A DNA stretch of 64,000 bases, from contig OX375877.1 of assembly GCA_947359465.1 (NCBI GenBank), positions 54,328,944 to 54,392,943 of the forward strand, written 5' to 3'. The notes under the pieces are model-generated. The model saw only the letters and a list, made by a program, of their open reading frames with translations, did no database searches and was not told the origin of the DNA. This DNA is from Metellina segmentata. Its lineage: Eukaryota; Arthropoda; Arachnida; Araneae; Tetragnathidae. A program made the translations under genes and the position numbers. Below, piece after piece: positions 11,100 to 22,823 of this stretch. Numbering within the stretch: the stretch's first letter is position 1; each line of letters opens with the position of its first letter.

Positions 11100-11930
11100 A
11101 GAAGCGTCTCCTGATTTCAAGATATTTCCGAAAATGAAGAAGTGTTGGTGGATCAGTGTGTCATCAGGGAAGAGCCTGACCAAGACAACACAAATAGTTG
11201 TTTTTCTGCGTGTAGGCAGCAGTAAGCCACATATAGAACCCCTCCCTCTAAAAAAAATAGAGAGTTAAATTAGGTAAAAGGTTATAGGAAACACAAGCCA
11301 AAGAGGCAAATTCACTTCATAAAATTAAAAAGTAATAACAATAACAATAGAAATATACTGACAGTGGAGTTCGCTAAAGCTGCAATTAGACAGGTAAATA
11401 AAATTATGACATTCAAACACTCAAAACATCTAAAGAGCAAAGCCAAGAACTAAACACCCGAGATATGTTCACCCTGAAAACGAAAAGTAAAACCAACAAT
11501 GAAAGCGCGCTGAAACTGCAGACATAGCAATAATTGGTAATTGGTAATTTAATGTCGTACTAGAGCAACACTATGGGCTATTTGCGACGGTTTGGGATCA
11601 ATCCCTTAAGGGAGAGATCGGAGTACAACACCTCGTAATTTTGAACCACGGTCAGATAATGAGGCAACGCCTGAGCTGGCACCCCACTCTCCAAACTTCC
11701 ACACCAACCCAACGTGAGGACTTTAGGCCACGACAGATTTAAGGTGCACCAACCGCCTCTACACCATACGCTTACAAACATCCATGCCCGGACCCGGATT
11801 CGAACCAGGAACCTTCCGATCTAGAGGCTAACACCTTAACCACTATGCCGGTTGGTCGGCGCAGACACAACATGGTAAGCACATCTAAAAGGCAAAGAGC
11901 AAAAAAAAAAGCAAAGAACTACGTGTTTAA
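11100..11930 (+). repeat. Dispersed repeat family E, copy 1, interrupted by a SINE
   Basis: Sequence from ATTTCAAGATATTTCC through GAAGTGTTGGTGGATCA, CTGACCAAGACA and GCAGACA aligns collinearly with 34225-34640. In this copy a SINE (11531-11860) is inserted after GCAGACA, whereas the 34-kb copy keeps an uninterrupted GCAGACAGCATGGT. There is no coding frame. Confidence 0.78.
11531..11860 (-). mobile_element. Full-length SINE inserted in repeat E
   Basis: A complete reverse-strand SINE: tail, body with CACCTCGTAATTTTGAACCAC, B-box complement GGATTCGAACC and head ending GCCGGTTGGTCGG. It is flanked by related direct repeats GCAGACATAGCAA (11518-11530) and GCAGACACAACAT (11861-11873). Confidence 0.9.
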
Positions 11931-12037
11931 CTGTTACAATTATTTACCTGTAAGAGATAGTAGCAGCTTTCGGGCACTTTTTTGTCAGTGTGTTATTTTA
12001 AAAAAAATTTAATGATAATACTTCTATTTTTAATCTG

Positions 12038-14440
12038 ATGTATAAAACAAATACTGATTTAGCGTCTGGCAAGGACTTACTTTCAAGTGGAAAATCCTGT
12101 GCTCGGTTCATGGGGGTTTTGGGAGACCCCTTTGGATTAAAATTATGTTACCCTAACATTGGCAATTTCGACTCTTCAAATAAACCTAAGTTTTCTAAAT
12201 GTAGCGATAAACACTGTATAAACTGTCATCACTTGGGCGACTCTACCATTATTGATGATTCTTGCTCAAACGACTCTGTTTTGCATGCATGTAAAATCTC
12301 AAATGCCATTTGTTATTTAAGATGCAGCCCTATGTGATATGGGTTACATAGGTCATACCCAGTAACTCTTTCAACTAACATATTAACCTACCGTTGTAAT
12401 ATAAAAAAATTATAACCCCCATTCCCCTTTTAACCTAAAGTTTCATCATTTCTCTTTACATGATTCTAATATAGCAGAAATTACTCTGCTTGATATTATT
12501 AAAAACACTAATTTAAGACTGGCTAAAGGACTTACATTTTAAAATTTAAAACTTGCTCCTTATGGTTTAAATGATTTATTTCAAAATATACAGGTTAATG
12601 TGTGTAGCTGTAATACTTTTGCATTATTCTATACGTCGAAAGAGAAAACGGATGTAGAGGAAACAGAGGATGTAGAGGCAGCGGAATTAATAAAAAATTA
12701 AAAATATATGTTAATATATTAAGCAGCTTGCTCTGATTTTATTAAAAAAACATCCTATAGAAAACCACTTTATTTAAAATTTGAACTTTAAACCCTTACA
12801 AAAATTTGTTTTTTCTTTCAATGATGGAACTTGTTTTGAGTTTAAGGAATTACGCACAACCCTAGACCATGGATTAAAGGGCTTGTTTAATTGAAGGCTT
12901 AGGATACATTGTTACTGGTGATCTTGGTATTGTTAAAAATAAAAAAATAATTAATAACTAAAGGGTTTAATATCTAAAGGTACTAAATTAGGCATATTTA
13001 TAATTTAAAAAGAAGTTAACTTTCAACTTAACTTAATTTTAAAAGTATTTATAAGCTTTCTGAGAAAACATTAATAACTTGCGATATGACCTGTTCTAAA
13101 TTTGATACCTCTATTTATTTGTTCGCAGAATGGAAATGGTGTGATTATTTTAAGGTTTTTATTAATGACAAAATTCCATCTGTTTTTTAACATATTGATA
13201 ACCATAAAATCCACAGCTATAAAGGTAATGGTAATGGTAATTTTTAGTTAACGTCGTACTAGAGCAACACAACGGGCTATTGACGACGGTCCGGAATCAG
13301 TCCCTTAAGGGAAAGATTCGAGGACAACACCTCGTAATTTTGAACCACGGTGAGATGACAAAGCAACACCTGAGCTGGCACCCCACTCTCCAAACTTCCA
13401 CGCCAACCCAACGTGAGGACTTTCGGCCACGACAGATTTAAGGTGCACCAGCCACCTCTACACAATACGTTTACAAACATCCATGCCCGGACCCGGATTC
13501 GAACCAGGAACCTTCCGCCACAGCTATAAAGGAACTATAAAATAAATTTATTATTACACTTATTGATAAAACATCAGGTCACTGTGCTTTTATTTGTAAG
13601 AAGCTTTATTTAAACTTGCTTGATACTGAAATTAAGAGTTCAGATACTTATAAGTTCTGTTTTTCTTCATATAATACTATTACTAAATAAAAAATAATAT
13701 TAAATAATTTTTAAATAAAAAAAGTAAAGATTTCTATCCGTCATATATTATTTTACCTTCTATTATTATTATTCCCAAATTCCATAAAAATCCAATTAAA
13801 TACCGATATATCCCATATGATACTAATTCTTATGTGATAAAATCCGGTTTTTACTCCCGTTTTAAATGTTTAAAAATTATCCTTGATGCCTTAATTAAAG
13901 ATGGCTTTACATAGATTATCTGTGATGACAATAGAGTTTTGAATTTTATAAATAATAATAACATTAATGATATTCAAACTATGATTCTTAAGACCTATTT
14001 ACACACACACACCCTCCAGCATATCACTTGGCAAATTGAGAGATGTATACAACTATTATATAGTTATGATTTTAAAAATTAAATTGCTAATGATTTTGAG
14101 GAATGGGAGTTTTTGGTTAATCATTGTATTTTTAATGGTGAGCATATATATATACTCAAATTAAAGGCATACCCCAAGGTTCTAATTTTTCTTCCAATCT
14201 TGCTAATTTACTTTTACAATATTTTGAAGATAACTTTTGCTTACAAATAAATTCTGCCTTTAGTTATATTGATGATTTAATTGCTTTTAATAACAGTAAT
14301 TTTACTAATATATAGAAATAAATGAATCCATATAATTTATAGTTAGTTAAAACAAATTTAGTTAATGATAAAGATGACTTTCTAGACTTGAATATTTCTA
14401 TTTCGAACAATAAGTTCGATAACAATTGATACATAGATAT
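12038..14440 (+). pseudogene. Decayed reverse-transcriptase-encoding retroelement
   Basis: A heavily mutated + strand coding relic. At 12038-12337 a 99-codon frame carries a cysteine/histidine-rich segment, KCSDKHCINCHHL. Near 12905 a conserved-looking GYIVTGDLGIVKN segment follows. At 14163-14290 the reverse-transcriptase core is clear: GIPQGSNFSSNLANLLL (motif 4 region) followed by FSYIDDLIAFN (14262 on), where IDD holds two catalytic Asp residues. Many stops and frameshifts separate these pieces, and a SINE interrupts at 13226. The combination of a Cys-rich head and a GIPQGSN-type RT is unlike LTR retrotransposons. A Penelope-like or related non-LTR origin is possible but not established. 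The 3' end is bounded by a Tc1-type MITE at 14442. Confidence 0.7.
13226..13517 (-). mobile_element. 5'-truncated SINE with perfect 15-bp TSD inside the RT relic
   Basis: Reverse-strand SINE with an (ATTACC)n tail and B-box complement GGATTCGAACC; the extreme 5' head (A-box side) is missing. Perfect 15-bp direct repeats CCACAGCTATAAAGG occur at 13211-13225 and 13518-13532. The 5' truncation together with a long duplication is the hallmark of LINE-driven target-primed reverse transcription. Confidence 0.95.
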
Positions 14441-14441
14441 A

Positions 14442-15001
14442 CACTATATAGACAAAAATATTTGGACACAGCATATTTGCTGAAAAAGTGCTTTATTATT
14501 CTATTTAGTAAGGAGTAGGCCCTCCATTTGCTTGTATTACAGCTGCGTCGAGGTATACTTTCCACAAGTTCTCTGTACCTCTGGGCAGGAATTGCTAACC
14601 ATGCCTCTTACTGCGAGAAGAGATAGTTGTGAAGATGGGCGTGCGTGGCGGCATCGTACTAGTCTTATCGTACCAGTTTGTCCCACAAATGCTCGATCGG
14701 ATTGAGAGCAGGGCTCTGAACAGGCCAGTCAAGCGAATTCACCTCATTTTCAGGAAATCAAGCCAGCACACGTTTTGTAGTATGACATGGCGCTCGATCT
14801 TCTTGGAAGAAACAACCATCTTCGTCGTGGTATTGCCATAGTGTAGGCAAGGCCGAATTATCCAGAACGTCGAGGCACTCGTTCATGGTATCAGGTACAT
14901 AAGGCAATGGGCCGAGTTCTAAGCAGTAAAAACAGCCCCACACTAAGATGGATCCTCCTCCGAATTTTCTGCAGTATCCAAATACTTTTGTCCATATAGT
15001 G
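14442..15001 (-). mobile_element. 560-bp internally deleted Tc1-like element
   Basis: The ends are CACTATATAGACAAAAATAT and, on the reverse strand, CACTATATGGACAAAAGTAT, flanked by TA on both sides (14440-14441 and 15002-15003), as expected for Tc1/mariner. The - strand retains C-terminal transposase fragments: a QDRAPCHT-like segment (here EDRAPCHTTKRVLA) followed, after a frame change, by residues of the PVQSPDxNPIEHLW block. The N-terminal half is deleted. It belongs to the same family as the pieces at 19277 and 60100. Its right end lies only 46 bp upstream of the splice acceptor of the eclosion-hormone exon. Confidence 0.9.
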
Positions 15002-15048
15002 TATATGCTGTTGATGTTTGTAACACCATTGTGTTTTTGTTCTTCCAG

Positions 15049-15196
15049 AAACTGCGGTCAGTGCAAGAAGATGTACGGCGAGTATTTCTTGGGTCAAAGG
15101 TGTGCCGAAGAGTGCATCAAAACAGGTGGATTATTGGTCCCGGACTGCAATGAGCCCACCACCATCATACGCTACTTGTCCAAACTAGCACGATAG
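15049..15196 (+). CDS. Eclosion hormone-like neuropeptide, terminal coding exon (paralogue 1)
   Basis: This exon encodes the C-terminal part of an eclosion hormone, a secreted peptide that triggers ecdysis behaviour in arthropods. A strong acceptor (TGTGTTTTTGTTCTTCCAG) ends at 15048. The first base completes a split codon, then the frame reads NCGQCKKMYGEYF, GQRCAEECIK and LLVPDCNE, ending LSKLAR at TAG 15194-15196. Five of the family's six cysteines are in this exon (C..C, C...C, C). The first cysteine, the signal peptide and the start must lie in an upstream exon that I could not find. The family consensus (CxxNCAQCK, then CAESCIK, then FLNKL) supports the call strongly. The closest sequence in the window is the complete - strand paralogue at 38283. 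A transposon sits immediately upstream in the intron. The gene is probably functional because the reading frame, splice site and polyadenylation signal are intact. Confidence 0.92.
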
Positions 15197-15247
15197 GGAT
15201 GGAAGACTCGGCAATTGTATAATAACCTTGTAAAGATTAGAACATTG

Positions 15248-15253
15248 AATAAA
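15248..15253 (+). promoter_or_regulatory. Polyadenylation signal AATAAA of eclosion hormone paralogue 1
   Basis: Canonical AATAAA 52 bases after the stop codon, in the correct orientation, implying a very short 3' UTR. Confidence 0.75.
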
Positions 15254-15259
15254 TCGAAT

Positions 15260-17035
15260 TATAAACCTTTTCTAACGTTATGCATTTCATGACTTGGATG
15301 CCTGTGTGATGGCTAACTGAATAGGACACGCGATTGTGTATGTATGAATTTCAATTCGGTAATAGCAATTGGTAACAACCCTACTGTGTGCATGTTGTTA
15401 CGAAGATAAGCCGATTAACATTTCGATACAGTTTATTTTAACTTTCTGATATGAATGTTTAGACTGACCACAAATGTTAGAATTCTTCCATTCCATTGTT
15501 CTCATTGCTGAAAAAAATCCATGTGAAAAGAGCAAAAATGAGAAAAACCTGTGACTATGATGTAATTTTCAGGAAATTCGGTATAGATATTACTTTGTTT
15601 TTTCACGACATAAGAATACTTTTGATCGAAATTTAATATTTCGAAAGATTTAGGCATTTCAAGGACTTGCAACTTTGAAGAGATGTTGTGAAATTATGTG
15701 TGTGCTTAATGTTGATTTGAATACTTGTTTCCCAAAAACCACTTCACGTAGACAAAAATATTCTGTTTTTGTAATCTGTAAAAATATTTCTTTTCGTCAT
15801 TTTGGAAATAGCAGTTTTTAAACACTATATTCAATCCAAAATTTAGTTGCAAGAAATAAAAATTGTCAATTTTGACTGAACTGAAACGTTTCTAAGGGAT
15901 AAAGAAATTTAAAGACAGCGTTGAACTTCATACCTGTTGCAATGAAATAATTTTTGATGTTTGAAGTCGGTCTTTATTTCCTTTACTTAAAAATGGCAAG
16001 AGAATTCAAAGTGACAATTTTCCTCTCTAAATAGGCATCAGTTGAAGGAGAGCTCTGATGAAAACTATATTCCAGAGGAATATAGTTTATTATGTCTGTT
16101 GCAAAAGAAAAATTAAGGACTGCCTTTTTAGTCCTAAAGCAACAGTAAAAATTAGTAACTTTAATGAACACATCAGAAAATTAGCGACTGAAAGTTTCGT
16201 CTCCCAGTGACTATTTCGATAGGTTTACTATATAGGCACGATATACCGATTGGCGATAGTTACTATCGCCAATTGGGTGATGATTCTTGAAATAGATTGG
16301 GTTTGGGGTTTAATGGCACGAAGTCCGGAAACGAACAAGCTGTCCCATGGATTATAAAAAGAGAACGTCAAATTGTTGTTAAAAATGCTCAAACATTTCA
16401 ACTTATGCATCATGGACATTGCAACAACTTTTACTAGATTAAATACTTATCTTTCAATCTAATAAAGGTCTTTTGTTCAATTTTGCAGTGTTTGCTGAAA
16501 TTGACAGTTGGCCTCAATCGTACTGCTTCTCCTATGTTTCCATTACATAAATGAAGACAAATTGTTTCAGATTTCCTATTCGATCTCTCACACAATTCTC
16601 TGACTTCATCTGTAACCTTAAAAAGTTCTTTAAAACGGGTTGTTTTTACGTTTTGGATTTTATCGCAGCTTCTCAGAGAAGCCAGATTTCTTCCACGTCA
16701 CAGTTTGAAAGATCGTGTATTTTAAATTCGTTTTTACTTTCAAAACAGATAAAATAGATATTGTTTTTACTTGTCTAATAATATTTAATATTTGTAAAAC
16801 GTATTTAATATACTATTTACATTTTCTAAGATCATAAACAAATAAAAGACTTCACTAAAAATGACTACTTTCCATAGACTGACACTTTTGATAGACTTCA
16901 TTTTCTATAGACTAAGTGACTACTTCACTCATGGAATACTTTTAAGATTAATCAAGAAAAAACAGAGTTTACAAGACAAAATATGTATGCTTGACTTATT
17001 CATCCATATAATCTATAGCGTAAAACAAAGCTACA
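15260..17035. other. Sequence without recognised genes; contains one strong hairpin
   Basis: AT-rich. A 25-bp near-perfect palindrome, ATTGGCGATAGT/ACTATCGCCAAT, lies at 16249-16273. No transposon termini or coding motifs were recognised in the remainder. Confidence 0.5.
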
Positions 17036-17039
17036 AAAG

Positions 17040-17760
17040 GCGATATTAAGGTGACTGCTACACACAAGTATAGGCAAGTATATTAAGTTTAGGCAAGTAT
17101 AGTTAAAGGCAACATTTTGACCCCCTCTTCTGTCAGTACAACAAAGAATTTGTAATGTTTCAAAAGTCCTACTTTGGATTTTTTCTAACATTGATGTTCC
17201 TTAAACATTGACAAAGTTCCGAAAATGTGCTTTATTTTAACATACATGCTATTTCAAATCGAATCCTTTGTGTGGTTGTTTGTAGAATCCTTTCCAGAGA
17301 AATCAGAACAAAATAAAACAAAAGTCGACGTGAAAACAAAGTTGTTCTAAAGATATAAATTCATGATTCTTTTTATCTCGTGGTTCCTCATATTTTCTTC
17401 AGCTTACAACTAAAAACTGAACAAAATTTTTAAATGCCAAATTAAACGCTTGGGAAAAAATTAAATTCCTGCACTTGGCCAACGAACACGAAATTTCTTT
17501 TTTTCGAACGCGCGTTACACTTTAAAGAACATTTTTCAATTAAAATATTCTGTATTGAATTGAAACTACGAACCTGTTTAGATTGAAAATGATGGTGTTA
17601 CTTACCTATTAAGTGCAACTTACAATGAAACCAAACAATTTTTTTGAAACATGGAAAATAAATGCCAGTTTCAATGAGTTTAATCGTTTTGTAAAGGAAA
17701 AATATGGGAAATTAAAAACAATAATAATAAATTCGATTAACTACCTATTTTGGTTCAAAA
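17040..17760 (+). repeat. Dispersed repeat family A, copy 2
   Basis: Collinear with the copies at 940, 47130 and 62010: ACATTGACAAAGTTCC, then AAGTTGTTCTAAAGATAT, then GAACAAAATTTTTAAATGCC, then GAAACATGGAAAATAAATGC. This copy is not interrupted by a SINE. Confidence 0.7.
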
Positions 17761-19050
17761 AGTTTTGTGCCGTGTGTTTTATTTTTTAAGAAATTCTATG
17801 CCACGTGTGTTAACCAAGGACGTTTGATGAAAGTTAATCGAAATTTCACATGCCTTCCAGAAAAGGAACACACTACTTTTTAGCAATACTGGACATAAAA
17901 TACATAATTGATTTCGACCTTGCTCTTGTGCAAAATTGAATGTTTTATTCTCTTTATATATGTACCAAATATTCTGAAATTATTTATATTTTGAAATGAA
18001 AATATATGTGCAAACAATGGAAATCTGTATAATGCATTCATTAAACTAAAAAATATTTTCGGAGAAATATGTAAGTTTTTCTTAAATATATTCAATAAAA
18101 TTTATGTAATGCTTATACAAGAGCAAAATAGACATAAAACCTGAAGACGGATAGACAAATTGACGCAATGAAGTTTAGTCACTAAAAGAATGTATACGTG
18201 CGGGCACACAGACACCAAACGCTAAAAATTCTGATTTTGCATTAAAATGACCCCAGATAGAAATAGGACGAAAATATTCAATACACACACACACTCCATT
18301 TTTATTCATATAGATTTTTATATTATCAAAGCTCAACTTTCATTATTAGCTAATAATAAAAAGTGTTCAAACTTCCATCTAGTTAAAAATTTTCATGGGA
18401 TAAAAATTGGCAAAAGCCAACAATGAAGACTTCAAGACCTTTTAAACATCTTGGTTTACATATCTTTCTATTATATAATAAATATTCTCAGGTCTTTTTT
18501 AGGTTTATTCGCTTTGTGATTGGTAGATAGTGAGTCACGCGACAGCAAGTCTTTTGGTTCAACTGTCTAATGAATTTGGAGCACGCGCATACGATAAAAC
18601 ACAGTTATATTTTTTAATTGATTCATTCATAAAATTTGCGAGTACGCGCTAGAAAGTTTGCACTGTTATTAGAAGAACCGGCAAATTCGGTCGCCGTTCC
18701 ATACAAAAAATTCAAGTATGAAAAAAAATAAAAAGTACTATTACAACAAACAACACGGATTAGCTAAAACATTTAAAATTATGATGAGATTTCCTCTGAA
18801 CTTTAACAATATGTTGTGCTAAAATATTTCCTTTATGTGGAAATCAGATGTTTTGTTCTTGACATTTTTTAAAACATTTTGTTTTTATTTACGCTATATT
18901 TCCGTGTACAAGTCGAGAAGTTTTGGAGCGTTTACTAAAGCTGAAGTACTGGGGTCAGCTTATATACGGATCCGCTAGTCTCGCAAAAAAAGTAGGCAAT
19001 TTTCCGTTACTCGGGCGCATGCGATAAATGTCGCAATGGGAAGGGAAGGG
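17761..19050. other. No recognised feature
   Basis: AT-rich. A fragment at about 18130-18300 ending in GGACGAAAATATTCAATACA resembles 48580-48620 (GTCGAAAATATTCAATGTAC), suggesting an old dispersed repeat; no gene is seen. Confidence 0.4.
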
Positions 19051-19051
19051 A

Positions 19052-19240
19052 ACCTTCAATTAACTTCGTACTAGAGGTCCGTGATCCAGCAGCGATTCAT
19101 TTGGGGATGGACTGTGAAGCAATAACCTCCCCCTCAATGTTGAAAAGTATAGTTCGCAAAGCGAACGAAATATGATTACACAGCAATTATCGGGGGTTGA
19201 CGAACGATATCGAGAAGGGGGCGGAGCCCCCGAGAAGTAT
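19052..19240 (-). repeat. Hairpin-rich dispersed repeat (family F) next to a SINE tail fragment
   Basis: A SINE-tail-like TAACTTCGTACTAGAG lies at 19060-19075. Further on are two perfect hairpins, GTTCGC-AAA-GCGAAC at 19148-19162 and GGGGGC-GGA-GCCCCC at 19217-19231, separated by CAGCAATTATCGGGGGTTGA. In reverse orientation the order and spacing match 52012-52085. No coding content is present. Confidence 0.75.
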
Positions 19241-19276
19241 TGAAAAGTTTTTATGACTTTGGAGTGTATATACACA

Positions 19277-19401
19277 CACTATATGGATAAAAATATTTCG
19301 ACACTGCATGATTTTCGGAAAAGTGCTTTATTATTGTATTTAGTAACGAGTAGGACCTCCTTTTGCTTATATTACAGCTGCAACACATCGACGCATTATT
19401 A
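19277..19401 (-). mobile_element. Terminal fragment of the 14.4-kb Tc1 family
   Basis: CACTATATGGATAAAAATAT followed by AAAAGTGCTTTATTATT and GAGTAGGACCTCCTTTTGCT matches the left end of the 14442-15001 element almost base for base. The other terminus is absent. Confidence 0.85.
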
Positions 19402-19529
19402 AATATTAGTCATTTAAAATTAAATGTTTTAAATAAAATAATATGATTAGTCAGATATTTATAAATTATTCGTTTTGGAAAGAAATAAAATAATGATTTC
19501 ATATATAAGTTTTGGAATTTTACCTTTAA

Positions 19530-20319
19530 CTGCTGTCATGGGTCTCACAGACTCCGAGTCATTTTTGACAGATCGTTTCCACCCCTTAAAGTGAATATTG
19601 GTCCCTGACCTATTCAGTACCTTCCTACTACGTCCAACAGAAGCCATATTCCAAGACTGGTTTGGCGCCCCAACTGTTTCGTGTTTTACACTATTTGCAT
19701 TTCCCGCGTGGTCTCTTAGACCCCTTCACAGCATTTGCGTTACCGCTCTTGTTGAATGAAATCGTCTAAGTTGGAGTAGGGAATTTCGGCAAAGGGCCTA
19801 AAATGGCAACAAGCTTTACTACAAAACGACCTGAGTATCTTACACAAAAAGAAATTCAGGATATTGTTGATAGTTGGTCGGAAATAGAGTACTGGATTAC
19901 GGAAATTTAGGCACGGATTCAGAAATTTAGGCAGATGAAGATGACGACATTTCAAGTGCGTCTTCACAAGAATATTTCTACGGAAAAAATAATTTTAAAT
20001 GGGATTCCGGGGGGTACCTAATCGTGCCGTTAGAACACCAAAACACAACATAGTTTTATAGTTTGCAGGGTTGAAACGTCCTGCAAAATTAGGTCATAAA
20101 GCTGAGCCTGAAGAGACATGGAATCTACTTAACTTATGTAGTAATATAAAAAGTACATCATGTTAAGAATTGAATTACCTAAATTTAAAATGTATAAATA
20201 ATAATCATCTAAAGAATCTTTCATTAATGTATTATATTAATCGCTTTTATACGCACTTTAGTGAGCGAGGTCTGAGAGACCCCTCCACACTAATTACGAG
20301 ACGGTTTGTGACACAGCAG
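19530..20319 (+). mobile_element. 790-bp deleted piggyBac element with TTAA ends
   Basis: Both ends abut TTAA (19526-19529 and 20320-20323) and begin CTGCTGT. An internal inverted repeat, GGGTCTCACAGACTCCGAG on the left and GGGTCTCTCAGACCTCGC on the right, sits 3 bp from the terminal motif on the left but about 30 bp on the right. This is the asymmetric arrangement known for piggyBac transposons. Inside, a + strand frame from ATG 19803 reads MATSFTTKRPEYLTQKEIQD, then after frame breaks SSQEYFYGKNNFKWDS and a GHKAEPEETWNLL segment, as in the N-terminal region of piggyBac transposases. The catalytic DDD domain is missing, so the copy is non-autonomous. Confidence 0.9.
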
Positions 20320-20323
20320 TTAA

Positions 20324-22636
20324 TGGTTAAATTCTTTACACATAATTTTTAGATAAAAGTGGGTTTTCCAGCAATATTGGTAGAATAATCTGATCTACGT
20401 ACTGTAATCGTAATAATAGTGTTATTCCTATGGGGATCTCGGATTGTTTTTATACCCTCTTTACACCTTGGACAAATAGAACGTTAATTAAAATATAAAA
20501 AACTTTTTCTGATGCATAATGGTACCAAATTTGGTGTGGATTGGAAAAACGGTGTATTATGTTTTAGATAACACAGAAAGGCAGACCAACACACAGACAC
20601 CAACTTTGGTTTATACAGGTGCAAAGCGTTTCACATTTTCAGCCTTTTCTCAAAATTCATTTTTACAGTCCCATGCCAATCCGTAAATCACGTTATCTCA
20701 AAAAGAACTACTCTAGTCTTCACGAAATGTTTTATGAGTTTTCTCTGAAATTTAACTGTCATTTTAGTAATTTTCTCTGCCGTTGGTCACATTTATCTAC
20801 ATAAACTAAATACTTATTAAAAAAATACAGTAATGTTTTATGTATATACTAAGTTATATGTTTAACGGTGTGCAATTCTTTTAAAATATTTACAAATTTT
20901 AATTAGTCATTAAATAACTGGTTTTTACATAACTGTCAAGATTTTCAAACTATATTTTTGACCATACATTGAAAACATAATCGAAATTTTAATCTATTGC
21001 GAATTGAAGTTTTAATTGTTTTTCCTTGTTTAAACTTTTGTTTGTATTTTTGTAAAAAAAAACTCCAGTGCATTTTCTTTCAAAGAAAATTAACTCCGAA
21101 GGCCCGATTGTGTGCATTCCTCAAAAATATAAAATCTTATAAAAATCTAATACGCGTAAAATAATTGCTCTAAGACTGACCTGAAAATTTTCCAGCTCTC
21201 ATGCAACTTCTGTAGATGATAAAAGATATTTATTGAATAGAAAAATTGGGTTTTCTTGGTGCTTTGAACTATAGTTTTAAAACTGTGTTTAATGTAAATA
21301 GAAATTTTAAAAGATGTTTGCATTTTTTTCTGTGTGATTTCCTTTTCAAATCGTCTGAAAAGATAGACTTTGTGAAAATGTAAAGATCTAAAGAAAATGT
21401 CGATAAAAAATATTTAAAAAAAGTAGAGGGTGTAGAACAAAAGTAATAAAGAAATTTTTCTTTCAGAGTTTGAGTGCTTGAAAGCAAACATTTACTTTAT
21501 CGTAAAAACAAAGCTGTATTTTGAGCCTTAAATAATTTTACAATATCATTGTGTGTGTGAAAAAATAGTTCTTCTTTATTGTTATTCTATTACTTAACAA
21601 ATCACTTATATATTAAGCTAATAAAATAATGTATTTTTGAATTGCAAAAAAAAAAAATGGTTTTAGGATATTTTGGTTCCTAAATTCACAGGAACTGATT
21701 GTTGTGAAAGAACGCCATCGCTCTTTCATTTGTCTAAAAATGAACTTCAATAAAAATGTTCTTTTTCGTTGTTGTATGCAATCTGAAGATTCAAATTCTA
21801 TCCAAGATGTCGTCATCGAAAAATCTTCAGCTGCAGAAATCAAGGACAATCTTAAATTTTCCATTTAAAATTGAAATAAATCCTTTTCTTCTTACATTTT
21901 CGTTCATGAGGAAACAGAACTTATATGTGCGCAGCCATAGTTAATCTCTCTTCAGCAAGGCCACCATGAAATTCTTTTTAATGAATGTAAAGTACATTAA
22001 TACTTTTTCAAGGTTATATTAAACTAATTAGAAGTTATAAGTAATAGAATTTCGTATAACAGATGAGTCAACCGACAAACCATCTTTTAGGAAAACTAAA
22101 TTTCCTTATTTTTCACGTCATTTGGAAAAATATAAAGATTTAATTATTATACTTCTTGCATTCCCATAATTAAAAACTTGGCTGATTTTTTTCTTTTCTC
22201 TAAACTTAACTATTACTCCAAAAGTAATGCTATTAAGGCATATCTGATTATTCTCATAAAAAGACGGTAGATGAAAGTCCCTTCCTAATTTTAACATGAT
22301 TCATGAAAGCTAACAAAATTATCAGGGAATGTAATGTGATTTTTTGATCAATGCCACATTTTTGCAGAAAGATTGGAGATGATATTTTTAAACTTGGTAG
22401 AAAGATTGGTTGGAGAATCTAGCAAATGTCGTTAAATGTTCTTAGTACTTTTTATTCAAAGAACTGGATTTCAGACAAACTAATTTTGCCCCACCGTTTG
22501 TCGGGGACATTTAAAAAAATGTTCTTCAATGTTACACAATGAGAAGAGAATGACTGTAAAGAAATGTAGTATTTTTAAATGTATGGAACTAATTTTTGTT
22601 ATTTGTTTTTAGTAGGTCCTAAAATATACTTTAAAG
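20324..22636. other. 2.3 kb of AT-rich DNA without recognised genes
   Basis: A fragment at about 20520-20610 (ACCAAATTTGGTGTGGATTGG) resembles 36000-36030, part of a dispersed repeat. Nothing else could be identified; reading frames are short and low-complexity. Confidence 0.45.
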
Positions 22637-22720
22637 ATTGATCCCGGACCGTCATTAATAGCCCGTTGTGTTTGCACCAGGGCGACAAAAGTTTATATAA
22701 TTACCCTACTACCTACCTAA
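22637..22720 (+). mobile_element. SINE 3'-end fragment
   Basis: GATCCCGGACCGTCATTAATAG followed by CCCGTTGTGT and a CCTACTACCTACC tail matches the SINE terminus; the rest is missing. Confidence 0.75.
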
Positions 22721-22823
22721 ATTATACTACGAATCATACAAAATGAGTAATTAATACTTGTGTAGCAATGAAAGAAATGGCCGATCACCTCAGATGCACC
22801 ATGATCTCATTTGTTCACGGGTC

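Noticed and set aside
19459..19647. - strand frame MASVGRSRKVLNRSG with a donor-like AAAGGTAAAA
   Set aside because: It overlaps the left end of the piggyBac element; without a partner exon the exon-like look is probably coincidental.
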